Assembly (NCBI GenBank): GCA_910574885.1
Contig: CAJTDD010000011.1
Coordinates: forward strand, 62,001-126,000
Direction: 5' to 3'
From: Lachnospiraceae bacterium
GTDB lineage: Bacteria; Bacillota; Clostridia; Lachnospirales; Lachnospiraceae
DNA length: 64,000 nt
Shown in pieces: positions 1-8,883 of this stretch. Position 1 is the first letter of the stretch. Every line of letters begins with the position of its first letter. The notes beneath the pieces were generated by a model that made no database searches, was not told the origin of the DNA, and saw only the letters and a list, made by a program, of their open reading frames with translations. The position numbers were made by a program, and so were the translations under genes.

Positions 1-198
1 TTATTATCAAATTTTTTAGGGAGGCCGGATTTTATCTCTTATAACTTGAATGATCTGCCGATTGTCAATGTCTGGATTCTTAAACATATTTTTCATGTGC
101 CTGTCGCCGTATGGACACTCAATACTCCGGACATGCTAAAAAAGGGTTCTCAGCATTTTGACATGCAGATATTTGAAAAAAGGAATGAAAATTATTAA
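1..198 (+). CDS. C-terminal end of glycerophosphodiester phosphodiesterase family protein (partial)
   Basis: The reading frame is open from base 1 to a TAA at 196-198; the start lies outside the window. The visible 65 residues contain RPDFISYN, a VWTLNTPD segment and an FDMQIFE end. These match the last beta-strands of the GDPD TIM barrel, where VWTvN and the final acidic residue before the end are conserved. The family hydrolyses glycerophosphodiesters to glycerol-3-phosphate and an alcohol. The active-site half of the protein is not visible, so this rests on the C-terminal pattern only. Confidence 0.6.
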   Translation, partial: LLSNFLGRPDFISYNLNDLPIVNVWILKHIFHVPVAVWTLNTPDMLKKGSQHFDMQIFEKRNENY

Positions 199-214
199 CA
201 AACCATGAACTTTG

Positions 215-243
215 TTGTTGATTCTTTTTTTTCATGTTATAAT
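215..243 (+). promoter_or_regulatory. Sigma-A promoter for the PAP2 gene
   Basis: TTGTTG (215-220) and TATAAT (238-243) are separated by 17 bases, about 85 bp upstream of the PAP2 start codon. Confidence 0.55.
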
Positions 244-327
244 TCGGATTGAACCATGAATATGCTTTAGAGAACGCCTATATCTAAACGCATTGATCTT
301 CAGGCTTATGTAAAAGAGGTAATAATT

Positions 328-996
328 ATGAGCATCATCCAACGGACGAAGAACTTTATAAAAAAATATCGGCACGCATGGGTATTGTTATATGGATTCA
401 TTTATATGCCATGGTTCATTTATCTGGAGAAAAGGACGGACGTCCATTATTTCCTGATTCATTCGCCCCTTGATGATTACATTCCTTTTGTTGAATATTT
501 TATTGTGCCATATCTGTTATGGTTTGCGTTTGTGGCTGTTGCCGCCGGATATTTTTTCTTTACGGATAAGACAGGGTTTTACCGCCTTAGCGCTTTCTTG
601 ATAGTCGGGATGACGTTTTTCCTGTTCTTATGTACCGTATTCCCCAATGGGCTGAATCTGCGTCCGGCTACATTTGCAAGAGATAATATTTTCGTCGAGC
701 TGGTGAAACATGTCTATGCCACGGATACGCCGACGAACGTGCTGCCCAGTATCCATGTGTTTAATTCCCTTGGCGTCTGTATCGCCATCTGGCACAGCGA
801 GGCGCTTAAAAAGCACAGGAAGATACAGTATGGGGCTTATCTGCTTGCCGTATTGATTATCTTATCTACCGTGTTCTTGAAGCAGCACTCCGTGACGGAT
901 GTGATTGCGGCTTTTGCACTGGCTTGCGTGATTTATCCCTTTGTGTATGCCACGCAGGAGAAGAAGGCGACTAAGCTGTCCCACCAGCCCATTTAA
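328..996 (+). CDS. PAP2-superfamily membrane phosphatase
   Basis: A 222-residue protein with about six hydrophobic segments. The phosphatidic-acid-phosphatase type 2 signature is visible: RP at 112-113, PSIH at 140-143, and KQH followed by D at 175-181 (the catalytic His/Asp). Members dephosphorylate lipid phosphates such as phosphatidate or undecaprenyl pyrophosphate at the membrane; the substrate cannot be read from the sequence. The start follows an AAAGAGGT ribosome-binding site. It has its own promoter at 215-243 and is followed by the hemerythrin gene on the same strand. Its position after a GDPD gene hints at phospholipid turnover, which is inference. Confidence 0.85.
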   Translation: MSIIQRTKNFIKKYRHAWVLLYGFIYMPWFIYLEKRTDVHYFLIHSPLDDYIPFVEYFIVPYLLWFAFVAVAAGYFFFTDKTGFYRLSAFLIVGMTFFLFLCTVFPNGLNLRPATFARDNIFVELVKHVYATDTPTNVLPSIHVFNSLGVCIAIWHSEALKKHRKIQYGAYLLAVLIILSTVFLKQHSVTDVIAAFALACVIYPFVYATQEKKATKLSHQPI

Positions 997-1035
997 AGAA
1001 GGACACGGCCGTGCTTTACTGATTTTAGATTGAAC

Positions 1036-1062
1036 CTTCCTGCCCATGTCTTGGGCGGGAAG
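1036..1062 (+). other. Hairpin between PAP2 and hemerythrin genes
   Basis: Arms 1036-1046 and 1052-1062 pair over 11 bp with one G-T pair and a 5-base loop. No T-run follows, so it is not a standard terminator; it may be an RNA-stability or attenuation hairpin ahead of the hemerythrin gene. Confidence 0.4.
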
Positions 1063-1101
1063 ATGAAGATATACTTTAATTTTAAGAGGAGGATACATTT
1101 T

Positions 1102-1524
1102 ATGTATGCAGAATTTAGTGAAAACCTGGTAACTGGCAACGAGATGATTGACTCTCATCACAAGGAGCTGATTGACCGCATCAACAAGTTATTGGACAGC
1201 TGCGAGCAGAGCAATGAGAAGACCGCGGCAATCAAGATGATGGACTATCTTGCGGATTATACGGACTTCCATTTCTCCGCCGAGGAAAAGCTTCAGCAGG
1301 AGATTGAATATCCGGGATTTGAGAAGCATAAGGCACAGCATGAGGCGTTCAAGAACACCATCAAGGAGCTTGAGGAGATGTTGGTGGAAGAGGAAGGGCC
1401 GTCTAACGCTTTTGTGAAAAAAGTACATGAGAATGTAATTCAGTGGTTCTATACACATATTGAGGGCTTTGACAGGTCTGTTGCAGAATATAAATTTATG
1501 AAGGAAAATAACGAAAGATTATGA
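1102..1524 (+). CDS. Bacteriohemerythrin
   Basis: A 140-residue four-helix bundle of the hemerythrin family, which binds O2 at a non-heme di-iron site. The iron ligands are in place: H20, H57, E61, H76, H80, H119 and D124 (motifs DSHH, HFSAEE, HKAQH, THIEGFD). The start is ATG 1102, preceded by AGAGGAGG; an upstream in-frame start at 1030 lacks a good binding site. The stop overlaps the next start (ATGA), so the gene is probably translationally coupled to the aminopeptidase. In anaerobes such proteins are usually linked to oxygen or redox sensing, which is family knowledge. Confidence 0.9.
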   Translation: MYAEFSENLVTGNEMIDSHHKELIDRINKLLDSCEQSNEKTAAIKMMDYLADYTDFHFSAEEKLQQEIEYPGFEKHKAQHEAFKNTIKELEEMLVEEEGPSNAFVKKVHENVIQWFYTHIEGFDRSVAEYKFMKENNERL

Positions 1525-2771
1525 TTACAAAAGATTTCCATGCTTCAAAGCGAAAACTATACAGCGACTTATTAGAAGACGGATCCGCCGGATTCGTCTT
1601 TTCTGGCGGGCAGAGGGGCGACCGCGGCGATATGATGCATCATTTTACCCCTTACGCCAATTTTTATTACCTGACCGGATTTACACAGCCTAAGGCTGTC
1701 CTTATGATTACAAAGATCGCCGGGAAGGTACGGGAAGTATTATTTATTGACCATCCGAACGAGATGGCGAAGAGATGGCTCGGGATATTCTATACCAAAG
1801 AAAGCGTAAAGGAAGAGACAGGTATTGAGAATGTAGAATATCTGGAAACTTTCGAGGATTCCCTCCCGTTTTTCAGTGGGTCTGGCCGTGTACAGAATGT
1901 CTATATCGACATTGCGAACTGGGAAGGAGCATTTTCCACGAACGAGGCCCAAAAGTTTGCCGCCCGGGTCCATGAGTATAACCCCACATTAAAGATGCAC
2001 AATACCTTTTACGATTTAGGATTGATGAGGCAGGTAAAGTCTCCCGAAGAGATTGCCCTGCACAGGAAAGCCTGTGACATTACGGCAAAAGGCGTGGAGA
2101 ATATTCTTGCCCACCTGCGCCCGGATATGTATGAGTATGAGATTGAGGCGCATTTTGATTATACCCTGCGTTCTATGAATGCCCGGCATGCATTTCCTAC
2201 GATTGCGGCTTCGGAAGCCAACGCGTGCTGTATGCATTATGAAGACAACCACCGGAAGATGCTGGATGGGGATATGATCCTCTTTGACCTTGGCGCCGAG
2301 TGGGGGTATTATGCCGCCGACGTCAGCAGGACGTTTCCTGTGAACGGGAAATTTACCGAACAGCAGAAAGAGCTCTACAATGTAGTGCTGGCGGGCCTTG
2401 ATGCAGCCCTTGCCGCTTCAAAACCCGGACAGCCCAAGGAAGAACTTCAGGAATTGAGCAAGTCTGTCATGGCTGACGAGTTGATTCGGCTTGGATATAT
2501 CCAAAAACCAGAGGAGATTTCCAAGTACTACTTCCATGGTTCCGGACACTATATCGGTCTTTATGCCCATGATGTAGGGAATAATGATGTTCCGCTGGAA
2601 GAGAATATGATGTTTACACTGGAACCGGGATTGTATTTCGACGACCTGAAACTTGGAATCCGGATTGAGGATACGCTTCTCGTCACGAAAGACGGCTGCG
2701 AGGTGCTGTCAGGAAAGATTCCTAAGACTGTGGAAGAGATTGAGGAATTCATGGCTCAGTATAAGCGCTAG
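1521..2771 (+). CDS. pepP: Xaa-Pro aminopeptidase (M24B, aminopeptidase P)
   Basis: A 416-residue cytosolic dimetal peptidase that removes an N-terminal residue preceding proline. The N-terminal creatinase-like domain (about 1-165) is followed by the pita-bread catalytic domain. All five metal ligands are visible: D256, D267, H343, E368 and E383. Length is normal for bacterial aminopeptidase P. The start overlaps the hemerythrin stop by four bases, indicating coupling. A strong GC-rich terminator (2798-2830) ends the operon. Confidence 0.92.
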   Translation: MITKDFHASKRKLYSDLLEDGSAGFVFSGGQRGDRGDMMHHFTPYANFYYLTGFTQPKAVLMITKIAGKVREVLFIDHPNEMAKRWLGIFYTKESVKEETGIENVEYLETFEDSLPFFSGSGRVQNVYIDIANWEGAFSTNEAQKFAARVHEYNPTLKMHNTFYDLGLMRQVKSPEEIALHRKACDITAKGVENILAHLRPDMYEYEIEAHFDYTLRSMNARHAFPTIAASEANACCMHYEDNHRKMLDGDMILFDLGAEWGYYAADVSRTFPVNGKFTEQQKELYNVVLAGLDAALAASKPGQPKEELQELSKSVMADELIRLGYIQKPEEISKYYFHGSGHYIGLYAHDVGNNDVPLEENMMFTLEPGLYFDDLKLGIRIEDTLLVTKDGCEVLSGKIPKTVEEIEEFMAQYKR

Positions 2772-2797
2772 AACGTGTGCCCATTAGGTACACGGAT

Positions 2798-2830
2798 AAA
2801 GGGGCGGCACAATAAAGCGCCGCCCCTTTT
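2798..2830. terminator. Rho-independent terminator, bidirectional
   Basis: GGGGCGGC (2801-2808) pairs with GCCGCCCC (2819-2826), flanked by AAA and TTTT, so it can serve pepP on the plus strand and the converging dehydrogenase on the minus strand. Confidence 0.85.
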
Positions 2831-2865
2831 GTAAATCTTGAATATTCTTTGAATTACCCCATTCT

Positions 2866-3888
2866 CTAGTCAGCAATTTTAATCATCGCTTTTCCAGCCC
2901 TGCGGTATTCCGGTTTCGTGAACACATCCACAATATCATCCAGCGGAACCACATTCGTAATCAAGCTCTCAAGCTCAATCATTCCTGACTCCAACACGCG
3001 GATTGCCCGCTCAAATGTATATGGATTAATGAACGACGAAGTAATCGTCAGCTCTTTCTTGAACACATCATCCGGTTTCAGCGGATAAGACTCCTCCGGG
3101 GACGCCAGCCCGAAATACATGACCGTTGCGCCTTTTCCCGCAAACTTTACCGCATCCGCCTGAGTATGAATATTCCCTACACACTCAATCACCACGTCAA
3201 CATTCTCACAATACGCATCCAAGACAGCCTGTACGTCTTCTTCTATTGGGTTGATGACCTTCGTCGCCCCAAGCTTCAACGCCTGCTCACGCTTCTCCTC
3301 CACAGGTTCGGACATAATCACCCGTGCCGCCCCCGCATTCTTCGCAAGCTGCATCATAATCATGCCAATGGGTCCCCCGCCCATGACAAGGACGGTACAT
3401 CCGGGTTTAATATTGCAAAGGTCAATCCCATGCAGGCAGCAGGAAATGGGCTCCGCCATGGCAGCCTCTTTAAAACTTAGGCTATCCGAGAACTTATACA
3501 CCTGCTTCTCCCGCATAATCACGTACTCGGCGAACCCGCCGTCCACCGTCGTACCAACGCCCACATTGTTGGTGCAGAAATGCTGCATGGCATTCTTACA
3601 GAAATAACACTCCCCGCACATATCGTTGGGGTCGCCGCTGACCCTGTCCCCCTCTTTTACCGTTGTGACTGCCGAACCTACCTTCGCAACAACACCGGAA
3701 AATTCATGCCCGGGAATCAGCGGCGGATTCACCTCGAAGGAACCGCCGTCCCCGTTAAAGATGTGGATGTCCGTACCGCATACGCCGCAATATTTCACCT
3801 GTATCATCACTTCGTTGTCTTTCAGTTCCCTTACCGGAACTTCTTCTACCCTCAAATCCTGCGGGCCATGATAAACTGCTGCTTTCAT
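2866..3888 (-). CDS. Zinc-dependent alcohol/polyol dehydrogenase (MDR family)
   Basis: A 340-residue medium-chain dehydrogenase. The catalytic zinc site shows C37, H61 and E62 (GHEFSG), the structural zinc loop shows C91, C94, C97 and C105, and the Rossmann NAD-binding motif is GGGPIGM. It is closest in layout to sorbitol/L-threonine/L-iditol dehydrogenases; the exact alcohol cannot be assigned. AGGAGG precedes the ATG. It lies downstream of the sugar ABC transporter but is separated by a strong terminator, so it probably uses its own promoter (TATAAT-like -10 on the minus strand at 3912-3917). A second, different zinc dehydrogenase lies at 8939-9988. Confidence 0.88.
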   Translation of the reverse strand: MKAAVYHGPQDLRVEEVPVRELKDNEVMIQVKYCGVCGTDIHIFNGDGGSFEVNPPLIPGHEFSGVVAKVGSAVTTVKEGDRVSGDPNDMCGECYFCKNAMQHFCTNNVGVGTTVDGGFAEYVIMREKQVYKFSDSLSFKEAAMAEPISCCLHGIDLCNIKPGCTVLVMGGGPIGMIMMQLAKNAGAARVIMSEPVEEKREQALKLGATKVINPIEEDVQAVLDAYCENVDVVIECVGNIHTQADAVKFAGKGATVMYFGLASPEESYPLKPDDVFKKELTITSSFINPYTFERAIRVLESGMIELESLITNVVPLDDIVDVFTKPEYRRAGKAMIKIAD

Positions 3889-3931
3889 ACTTCATACCTC
3901 CTGATTCTTCCATTATAAACCATTTCTTCTG

Positions 3932-3979
3932 AAAAATCTCGGCAAACCTTCTATTTTCCAAGATTTTGCCGAGATTTTT
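3932..3979 (-). terminator. Terminator of the sugar ABC operon
   Basis: A perfect 15-bp stem (3932-3946 with 3965-3979, AAAAATCTCGGCAAA type) ends in a T-run on the minus strand directly after the permease gene. Confidence 0.85.
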
Positions 3980-3992
3980 ATGCACCCTAAAA

Positions 3993-4943
3993 TCAGTTCG
4001 CCTGTCTCTTCTTCTGGTAGCAGTCAAATCCAACGGCAAGCACAAGCACGATTCCCAGCACGATATTCTGCACCCAGCTATTCAGGTTAATCAATACCAT
4101 ACCATTATTCAGCGCGCTGATGATAAATGTCCCCGCTACGACTCCAGACATCCTTCCGGAACCTCCGGATACGGACACACCGCCCAGAACCACGCAGGTA
4201 ATCACCTTGAACTCATATCCAAGCCCCGCATTTCCCATTCCTGAATTAACACGGGACAAAAGTACGAGTCCTGCTAATCCTGCGAAAAATCCAGAAAGTG
4301 CAAATACCAGATATTTTACCCTTCCCGTACGGATACCGGACAGCCTTGCCGCCTCGATATTGCCGCCCACGGCGTAAAAGTAACGCCCGAAATACGTCTT
4401 ATTCAGGATAAACGCACCCAGTGCAAAGCAAAGTATCATGATGATGACCGGTACAGGCACAGGCCCTATCTTCCCCTGTCCGAAGACCTTAAACGACTCT
4501 GTAAATCCGTTGATCGGCTGTCCATCGCAGATAATCAGCGCGATACCGGAAAATGCCGTCTGTGTGGCAAATGTGGCAATCAAGGCCGGGATACCTATGG
4601 TGGATACCATGAACCCGTTCAGTACGCCAATCAGCGTGGAAGCAGCCAGCGTGATGATAATCGCCAATGCCATCGGCACTCCCATATGTACCATCAGATA
4701 TGAACACAATACATTCACAAATGTAATAATTGAACCGGTCGCAAGGTCAATATCCCCCAGCAGGATCACGAACGTCATACCTACGGATGCAATCCCCCAT
4801 ACTGCTACCTGCCTAAGCATAATCAAAAGATTCGTCGCCGTAATAAATCTTGGATTGGCAATCGTAAACCCAATACAAAGCACGATAAATACTACCCATA
4901 TTGCCTGACCCTTCATCAAATTCGTTAATTTATTTTCCTTCAT
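3993..4943 (-). CDS. Sugar ABC transporter permease (RbsC family)
   Basis: A 316-residue membrane protein with about 8-10 hydrophobic helices. It carries the family EAARLSGI-type coupling motif (GGNIEAARLSGI), which contacts the ATPase, and the conserved GGVSVSGGSG segment. It forms the membrane channel of the importer whose ATPase and binding protein lie directly upstream. The start has AGGAGGG. A single permease gene means it probably works as a homodimer, as in ribose importers. The substrate is likely a pentose, pentitol or similar, judged from the enzymes nearby. Confidence 0.92.
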   Translation of the reverse strand: MKENKLTNLMKGQAIWVVFIVLCIGFTIANPRFITATNLLIMLRQVAVWGIASVGMTFVILLGDIDLATGSIITFVNVLCSYLMVHMGVPMALAIIITLAASTLIGVLNGFMVSTIGIPALIATFATQTAFSGIALIICDGQPINGFTESFKVFGQGKIGPVPVPVIIMILCFALGAFILNKTYFGRYFYAVGGNIEAARLSGIRTGRVKYLVFALSGFFAGLAGLVLLSRVNSGMGNAGLGYEFKVITCVVLGGVSVSGGSGRMSGVVAGTFIISALNNGMVLINLNSWVQNIVLGIVLVLAVGFDCYQKKRQAN

Positions 4944-4955
4944 CGGTCTACCCTC

Positions 4956-6458
4956 CTACTCATTTGACGCCGCAGACGCAAACGTCATAATCGTCTCCTG
5001 GCTGAACTCTTCCTTATTCAGTTCACCGGTCATATTACCCTCTGCCAACACAAGAATCCTGTCAGACATGCCCATCAGCTCTTCCATCTCGGAAGAAATC
5101 ATCAGGATTGACTTTCCTTCCTTTTCCACCAAATCGTTCATCAATTTATAGATTTCGTACTTCGCGCCGATATCGATACCTCTGGTCGGCTCGTCGAAAA
5201 TAATCAGCTCTGAATTCGCAGCCATCCATCTTCCAAGGATTACCTTCTGCTGGTTTCCGCCGCTTAGATTCTTGATTAACTGATTCAGGTTCGGCGTCTT
5301 GATTGCCATATTCTTCCGGTACTTCTCGGCAATTTCCTGCTCCTGCTTCTCGTCGATTACGCTGAAACGGGAATTCCTCTCGTAAACCGGCATATTGATA
5401 TTGTTCTTGATGGAGATTCCAAGCATGGCGCCGTGGCGTTTCCTATCCTCCGGCACCAGCGCTATACCTAAGTCGATGGCTTCTCTCGGGCTTCTTGGAT
5501 TAATCTCCTTCCCCTTATAGAACATCTGCCCTGATTTTTTAGGTACAGACCCGAAAATCATCTCCGCAAGCTCAGTACGCCCTGCGCCTACCAGGCCGCC
5601 AAGTCCCAGAATCTCTCCCTTATGCAGTTTCAGGCTGATGTCTCTGTCGCCGTTCCCGGACACATTTTTAAGTTCCAGCACCACTTCGTTCTCGTCGATG
5701 CATTTTCCACGCGGCGGATATGTCTCCGTCAGTTCCCGCCCTACCATGAGCTGAATCAGCTCTTCAACCTGGCTCTCCTTCGTAATCAGCGTCTTTACGT
5801 ACTCCCCGTCCCGAATGACTACGATACGGTCTGACAGCCGGTAAATCTCTTCCAGCCTGTGTGAAATGTAGATGATGGATACGCCTTTTTTCCGCAAGAG
5901 TTCCACCACCTCAAACATACTCTCTACTTCTGCGCTGGTAAGCGGGGCAGACGGTTCATCCATAATCAGAATCCTGGCATTCTGCTGAATTGCCTTTGCA
6001 ATCTCTACCATCTGCTGATATCCTACCGTCAGGTCCTTCATCAATGCTTTCGGGTCAATCTTGATATGTAACTGTTCAAACGCCTTTGCCGCTTCGGCTT
6101 CCATGGCTTTCCTGTCTATAACGATTCCCTTTCGGATGGGGCGTCCCAAGAACAGGTTCTCCGCCGCCGATAATTCCTTTACATTATTAAATTCCTGATA
6201 AATGATCGCAATCCCATTTTCTGCCGCAAGCTGGGGCGTCATGCTGGGAAATTCTTTCCCGTTCACGATAATCTTCCCGGAAGTAGGGATGACCGCACCG
6301 GAACAGCATTTGATCAGTGTAGACTTTCCCGCACCATTTTCTCCGATCAGCGCAAGAATCTCACCTGCTTTCAGCTCCAACGTAACGTCTTTCAGCGCAA
6401 CGACGCCCGGGTATTCTTTCCTTATATGCTGTAACTGTAATACATATTCTTCACTCAT
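4956..6458 (-). CDS. Sugar ABC transporter ATPase (RbsA/MglA type, two nucleotide-binding domains)
   Basis: A 500-residue protein with two fused ABC domains. Domain 1 has Walker A GENGAGKST, a degenerate signature (LTVGYQQM) and Walker B ILIMDEPSAPL. Domain 2 has a degenerate Walker A (GGLVGAGRTE) but a good signature NLSGGNQQK and Walker B LIIFDEPTRGID. This split of one weak and one good site is normal for carbohydrate-uptake family 2 ATPases. It powers the permease encoded 12 bp downstream and follows the binding protein; a GGGGG-rich binding site precedes ATG 6458. Confidence 0.94.
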   Translation of the reverse strand: MSEEYVLQLQHIRKEYPGVVALKDVTLELKAGEILALIGENGAGKSTLIKCCSGAVIPTSGKIIVNGKEFPSMTPQLAAENGIAIIYQEFNNVKELSAAENLFLGRPIRKGIVIDRKAMEAEAAKAFEQLHIKIDPKALMKDLTVGYQQMVEIAKAIQQNARILIMDEPSAPLTSAEVESMFEVVELLRKKGVSIIYISHRLEEIYRLSDRIVVIRDGEYVKTLITKESQVEELIQLMVGRELTETYPPRGKCIDENEVVLELKNVSGNGDRDISLKLHKGEILGLGGLVGAGRTELAEMIFGSVPKKSGQMFYKGKEINPRSPREAIDLGIALVPEDRKRHGAMLGISIKNNINMPVYERNSRFSVIDEKQEQEIAEKYRKNMAIKTPNLNQLIKNLSGGNQQKVILGRWMAANSELIIFDEPTRGIDIGAKYEIYKLMNDLVEKEGKSILMISSEMEELMGMSDRILVLAEGNMTGELNKEEFSQETIMTFASAASNE

Positions 6459-6485
6459 ATTCGTCCCCCGTGACTATACTTTCTA

Positions 6486-7463
6486 TTACATTCCTTCGAG
6501 TATCTTATCCACATTCTCCGGTGTGATCGGCCCGATTGCACGGTATATATTCTTGTCAGCCGAAAAGTCTTCTCCGGACAGAATCCGCTCAAACATGTCG
6601 GCACAGGCTTTCGCCGTATCCTCATTAGAGCCTTCAAAACCTACGATTGCCCGCACCGCTTCATTTCCTGCTTTCAGGGACTCTAGCTGCTGCAAGGTAA
6701 CGTCCGTGGTAATTACGCCGTAGCTCTCAGGAATCTTTCCTTTGCCAAACTCTACAAGAAGGGCTTCGTTCGAGTCAATCATAGCTCCTGCACAGACACC
6801 CACGAACACATTCGCATCCGGATGGGCTGACATAACCGTCTCCACATTCGTCTGGGCTTCAGGAGCTTCCAAGCCGTCCACCTCTGCGATGATCTCGTAG
6901 TTGTCCTCACAGTTCTCTTCCAGCCCTTCTTTGATGCCGTCTGCCCGCTCAAGCAGAACCTTCGTGGAGGGATACCCGATGACCGTTACCTGGGCCTTCT
7001 CATCCTTTGTGTAGTGTTCATTGATGAATTCAGAAGCCGTCTTGCCAATCTCTTTCCCAAGCTCCGTGTTGTCCAGAACCCAGTTCGCCGTGGTATTCTC
7101 CATCGGGTCATCCCAGCACATAACCTTGATGTCTGCCTCCATCGCCTCGCTGCAGATACCCTCAACTGACTTCGCGTCTGCCGGATGAACCATAATCAGG
7201 TCGCATCCGGATATGATGAAGTTCTCAACCTGGCCCACCTGCGTCCCGGCGTTATTGTCACAGCCTACAATGGTGTACTCCCATCCCCTCGCATCCATCT
7301 CCTGTTCAAGCTTTCCCATGACGCCTGCCCAGTAAGCGTTGGATAGATTCTGGATCGTGATGCCTATCTTTACAGTGCCGTCATCACGCGTATCCGCACA
7401 CCCCATCAGCATGAGCCCGGTCATGGACACGCACAGGAGCGCTGCCACAATTCTATTCTTCAT
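6486..7463 (-). CDS. Sugar ABC transporter substrate-binding lipoprotein (RbsB-like)
   Basis: A 325-residue extracellular binding protein of the type-1 periplasmic fold. A lipoprotein signal peptide ends at C22 (lipobox LMGC), so it is tethered to the outer face of the membrane. Typical family features follow: IGITIQNLSNAYW at the start of the mature domain and AQVTVIGYP, NVFVGVCAG and VITTDVT later. AGGAGG precedes the start. It is the first transporter gene after the dehydrogenase, separated from it by about 290 bp of strongly folded sequence that may adjust its expression. Confidence 0.92.
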   Translation of the reverse strand: MKNRIVAALLCVSMTGLMLMGCADTRDDGTVKIGITIQNLSNAYWAGVMGKLEQEMDARGWEYTIVGCDNNAGTQVGQVENFIISGCDLIMVHPADAKSVEGICSEAMEADIKVMCWDDPMENTTANWVLDNTELGKEIGKTASEFINEHYTKDEKAQVTVIGYPSTKVLLERADGIKEGLEENCEDNYEIIAEVDGLEAPEAQTNVETVMSAHPDANVFVGVCAGAMIDSNEALLVEFGKGKIPESYGVITTDVTLQQLESLKAGNEAVRAIVGFEGSNEDTAKACADMFERILSGEDFSADKNIYRAIGPITPENVDKILEGM

Positions 7464-7520
7464 ACCTCTTTCCTCCTTCTTTGGAATGATATATTTTCAT
7501 ATAGCTACGCTATCAGCTAT

Positions 7521-7740
7521 CCCATATTATGGGTGAACATTTATATTTATATCTGCAAAACTCCATAGCCAAATCCTGCTGCCCCGGCATGGATCCTTGC
7601 AGATGTAAATATATTTCCATAAGTGTACTGACCGCCCAGCCAAAACCATAGGTTCTGGCTGGCGGGCAATCCGCCGGATTCCCCAACCATATACGCCCGG
7701 CCAGTACACCGGCGCCACTCGGATTTCATCCGGATATCCG
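7521..7740 (-). other. Strongly folded intergenic leader upstream of the binding-protein gene
   Basis: Gene-free. A small hairpin lies at 7521-7533. One long hairpin has arms 7542-7558 and 7597-7613 with an inner TCCAT-GCC/GGC-ATGGA stem. A second has outer arms 7623-7630 and 7702-7709 (GTGTACTG/CAGTACAC) enclosing a stem of 7633-7647 with 7651-7664. A third small palindrome lies at 7718-7740 (TCGGAT/ATCCGA). No clear T-run terminator is present. It lies within the operon between the dehydrogenase and the abundant binding protein, where segmental mRNA protection or attenuation would make sense. Confidence 0.55.
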
Positions 7741-7756
7741 ATTCATCCTGCCAGAA

Positions 7757-8533
7757 TCAGAAGCAAGTAAACGCCCCGTCCACAACAATATCGGAACCTG
7801 TCGTGAAGCTGCTGGTGTCTCCTGCCAGATATACGACGATGGACTGTAATTCTTCCGGTTTTCCCAGCCTTCCCATCGGCGCCATCTCATTCCATTTTGC
7901 AATCAATGGCTTCAGCGCTTCGGAATTAAGTGTAAGATCCGTCCCGATATATCCAGGGCTGATGCAGTTTACCCGGACTCCCGTCTTCGCCCACTCTACG
8001 GCAAGTGACTTGGTCAGCATAATGACTCCTGCCTTGGATGCATTATATGCACACTGTGGCTGCGGCACATTCACGATATGCCCGGACATAGATGCCGTAT
8101 TGATGATTGAGCCGTATCCCTGCTTCAGCATTACTCTTCCCGCCGCTGTCGCACAGAGGAAGACGCCTGTCAGGTTAATGTCTATGACTTTCTTCCACTG
8201 TTCAAATGACATCTCTTCTGCCGGCACATTCAGGCAGATTCCTGCATTGTTAAAGCATGCATCCAACTTGCCATATGTATCTGCGACCTTTGCGACCATG
8301 GCTTCTACTTCTTCCTTCTTCGTCACGTCACACTGAATCGCAATCGTCTTAGAACCGGTCGCCCCAGCAATCTCCTCTGCCACTTCCTTCGCGCCTTCTA
8401 AATTGATATCTACGATTGCCACATCTGCCCCTGCCTCTGCGAATGCAGTTGCCACGGACTTGCCGATTCCGCTTGCCCCTCCTGTTACATAGATTGCCTT
8501 GCCATCCAGCCTCATCTTCTCAATAATACCCAT
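7757..8533 (-). CDS. Short-chain dehydrogenase/reductase, polyol/ketose type
   Basis: A 258-residue classical SDR. The cofactor motif TGGASGIG is at 17-24, NNAG at about 95-98, and the catalytic Ser/Tyr/Lys are around S148-S150, Y163 and K167 (YNASK). The C-terminal VDGAFTCF is of the type seen in sorbose/arabinitol/mannitol reductases. Acidic D42 after the second strand suggests NAD(H) preference (inference). It is the first gene of the transporter operon, so it probably acts on the imported sugar or polyol. AGGAGG precedes ATG 8533, and a strong promoter with a tandem operator-like repeat lies about 95-155 bp upstream. Confidence 0.9.
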   Translation of the reverse strand: MGIIEKMRLDGKAIYVTGGASGIGKSVATAFAEAGADVAIVDINLEGAKEVAEEIAGATGSKTIAIQCDVTKKEEVEAMVAKVADTYGKLDACFNNAGICLNVPAEEMSFEQWKKVIDINLTGVFLCATAAGRVMLKQGYGSIINTASMSGHIVNVPQPQCAYNASKAGVIMLTKSLAVEWAKTGVRVNCISPGYIGTDLTLNSEALKPLIAKWNEMAPMGRLGKPEELQSIVVYLAGDTSSFTTGSDIVVDGAFTCF

Positions 8534-8627
8534 CTTGTTCTCCTCCTTGCTTTTTGCGGGCAGTTCCCGTACTGTGTGCCTTCATTGTGCACTCCTTGCC
8601 GCTTTTTTATTTTTTTCTGTTCATGCG

Positions 8628-8688
8628 TTTTATAAAAGTATTTTATAAAAGCTATTTTTATTATAATTCTTTTTACTCTTAGACACAA
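8628..8688 (-). promoter_or_regulatory. Promoter and tandem operator-like repeat of the dehydrogenase/sugar-ABC operon
   Basis: On the minus strand -35 TTGTGT (8683-8688) and -10 TATAAT (8660-8665) are spaced 17 bp. Immediately downstream are two copies of the 10-bp palindrome TTTTATAAAA at 8641-8650 and 8628-8637, each in an 11-bp direct repeat with 13-bp period. Their position overlaps the likely transcription start, as expected for a repressor site. The two ROK regulators of the neighbouring operon are candidate binders. Confidence 0.65.
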
Positions 8689-8883
8689 GATGTATTATCA
8701 ACAAATTTCAGTTCTCTTTTTTATGTATATTTAACAAAAATATTTCATTTTTTCTTTATTAATGTATTTAATTAAGTCTTTTTTAAATTGTTTATATAAT
8801 AGCATATTTTACCATAGATTTCAACATTTTTTTATTATTTTTATATATTTTTTAGGTGCGCACAATTTCCGATATAAGCGAAA
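8689..8883. other. AT-rich gene-free stretch
   Basis: Part of the 405-bp gap between the dehydrogenase start and the next gene's stop. It is very AT-rich with no ribosome-binding site or family-like frame. I see nothing beyond the promoter and terminator annotated separately. Confidence 0.6.

Noticed and set aside
7527..7729. Two overlapping short minus-strand frames between dehydrogenase and binding protein
   Set aside because: Strong hairpins explain the sequence; the frames lack ribosome-binding sites and protein-like composition.
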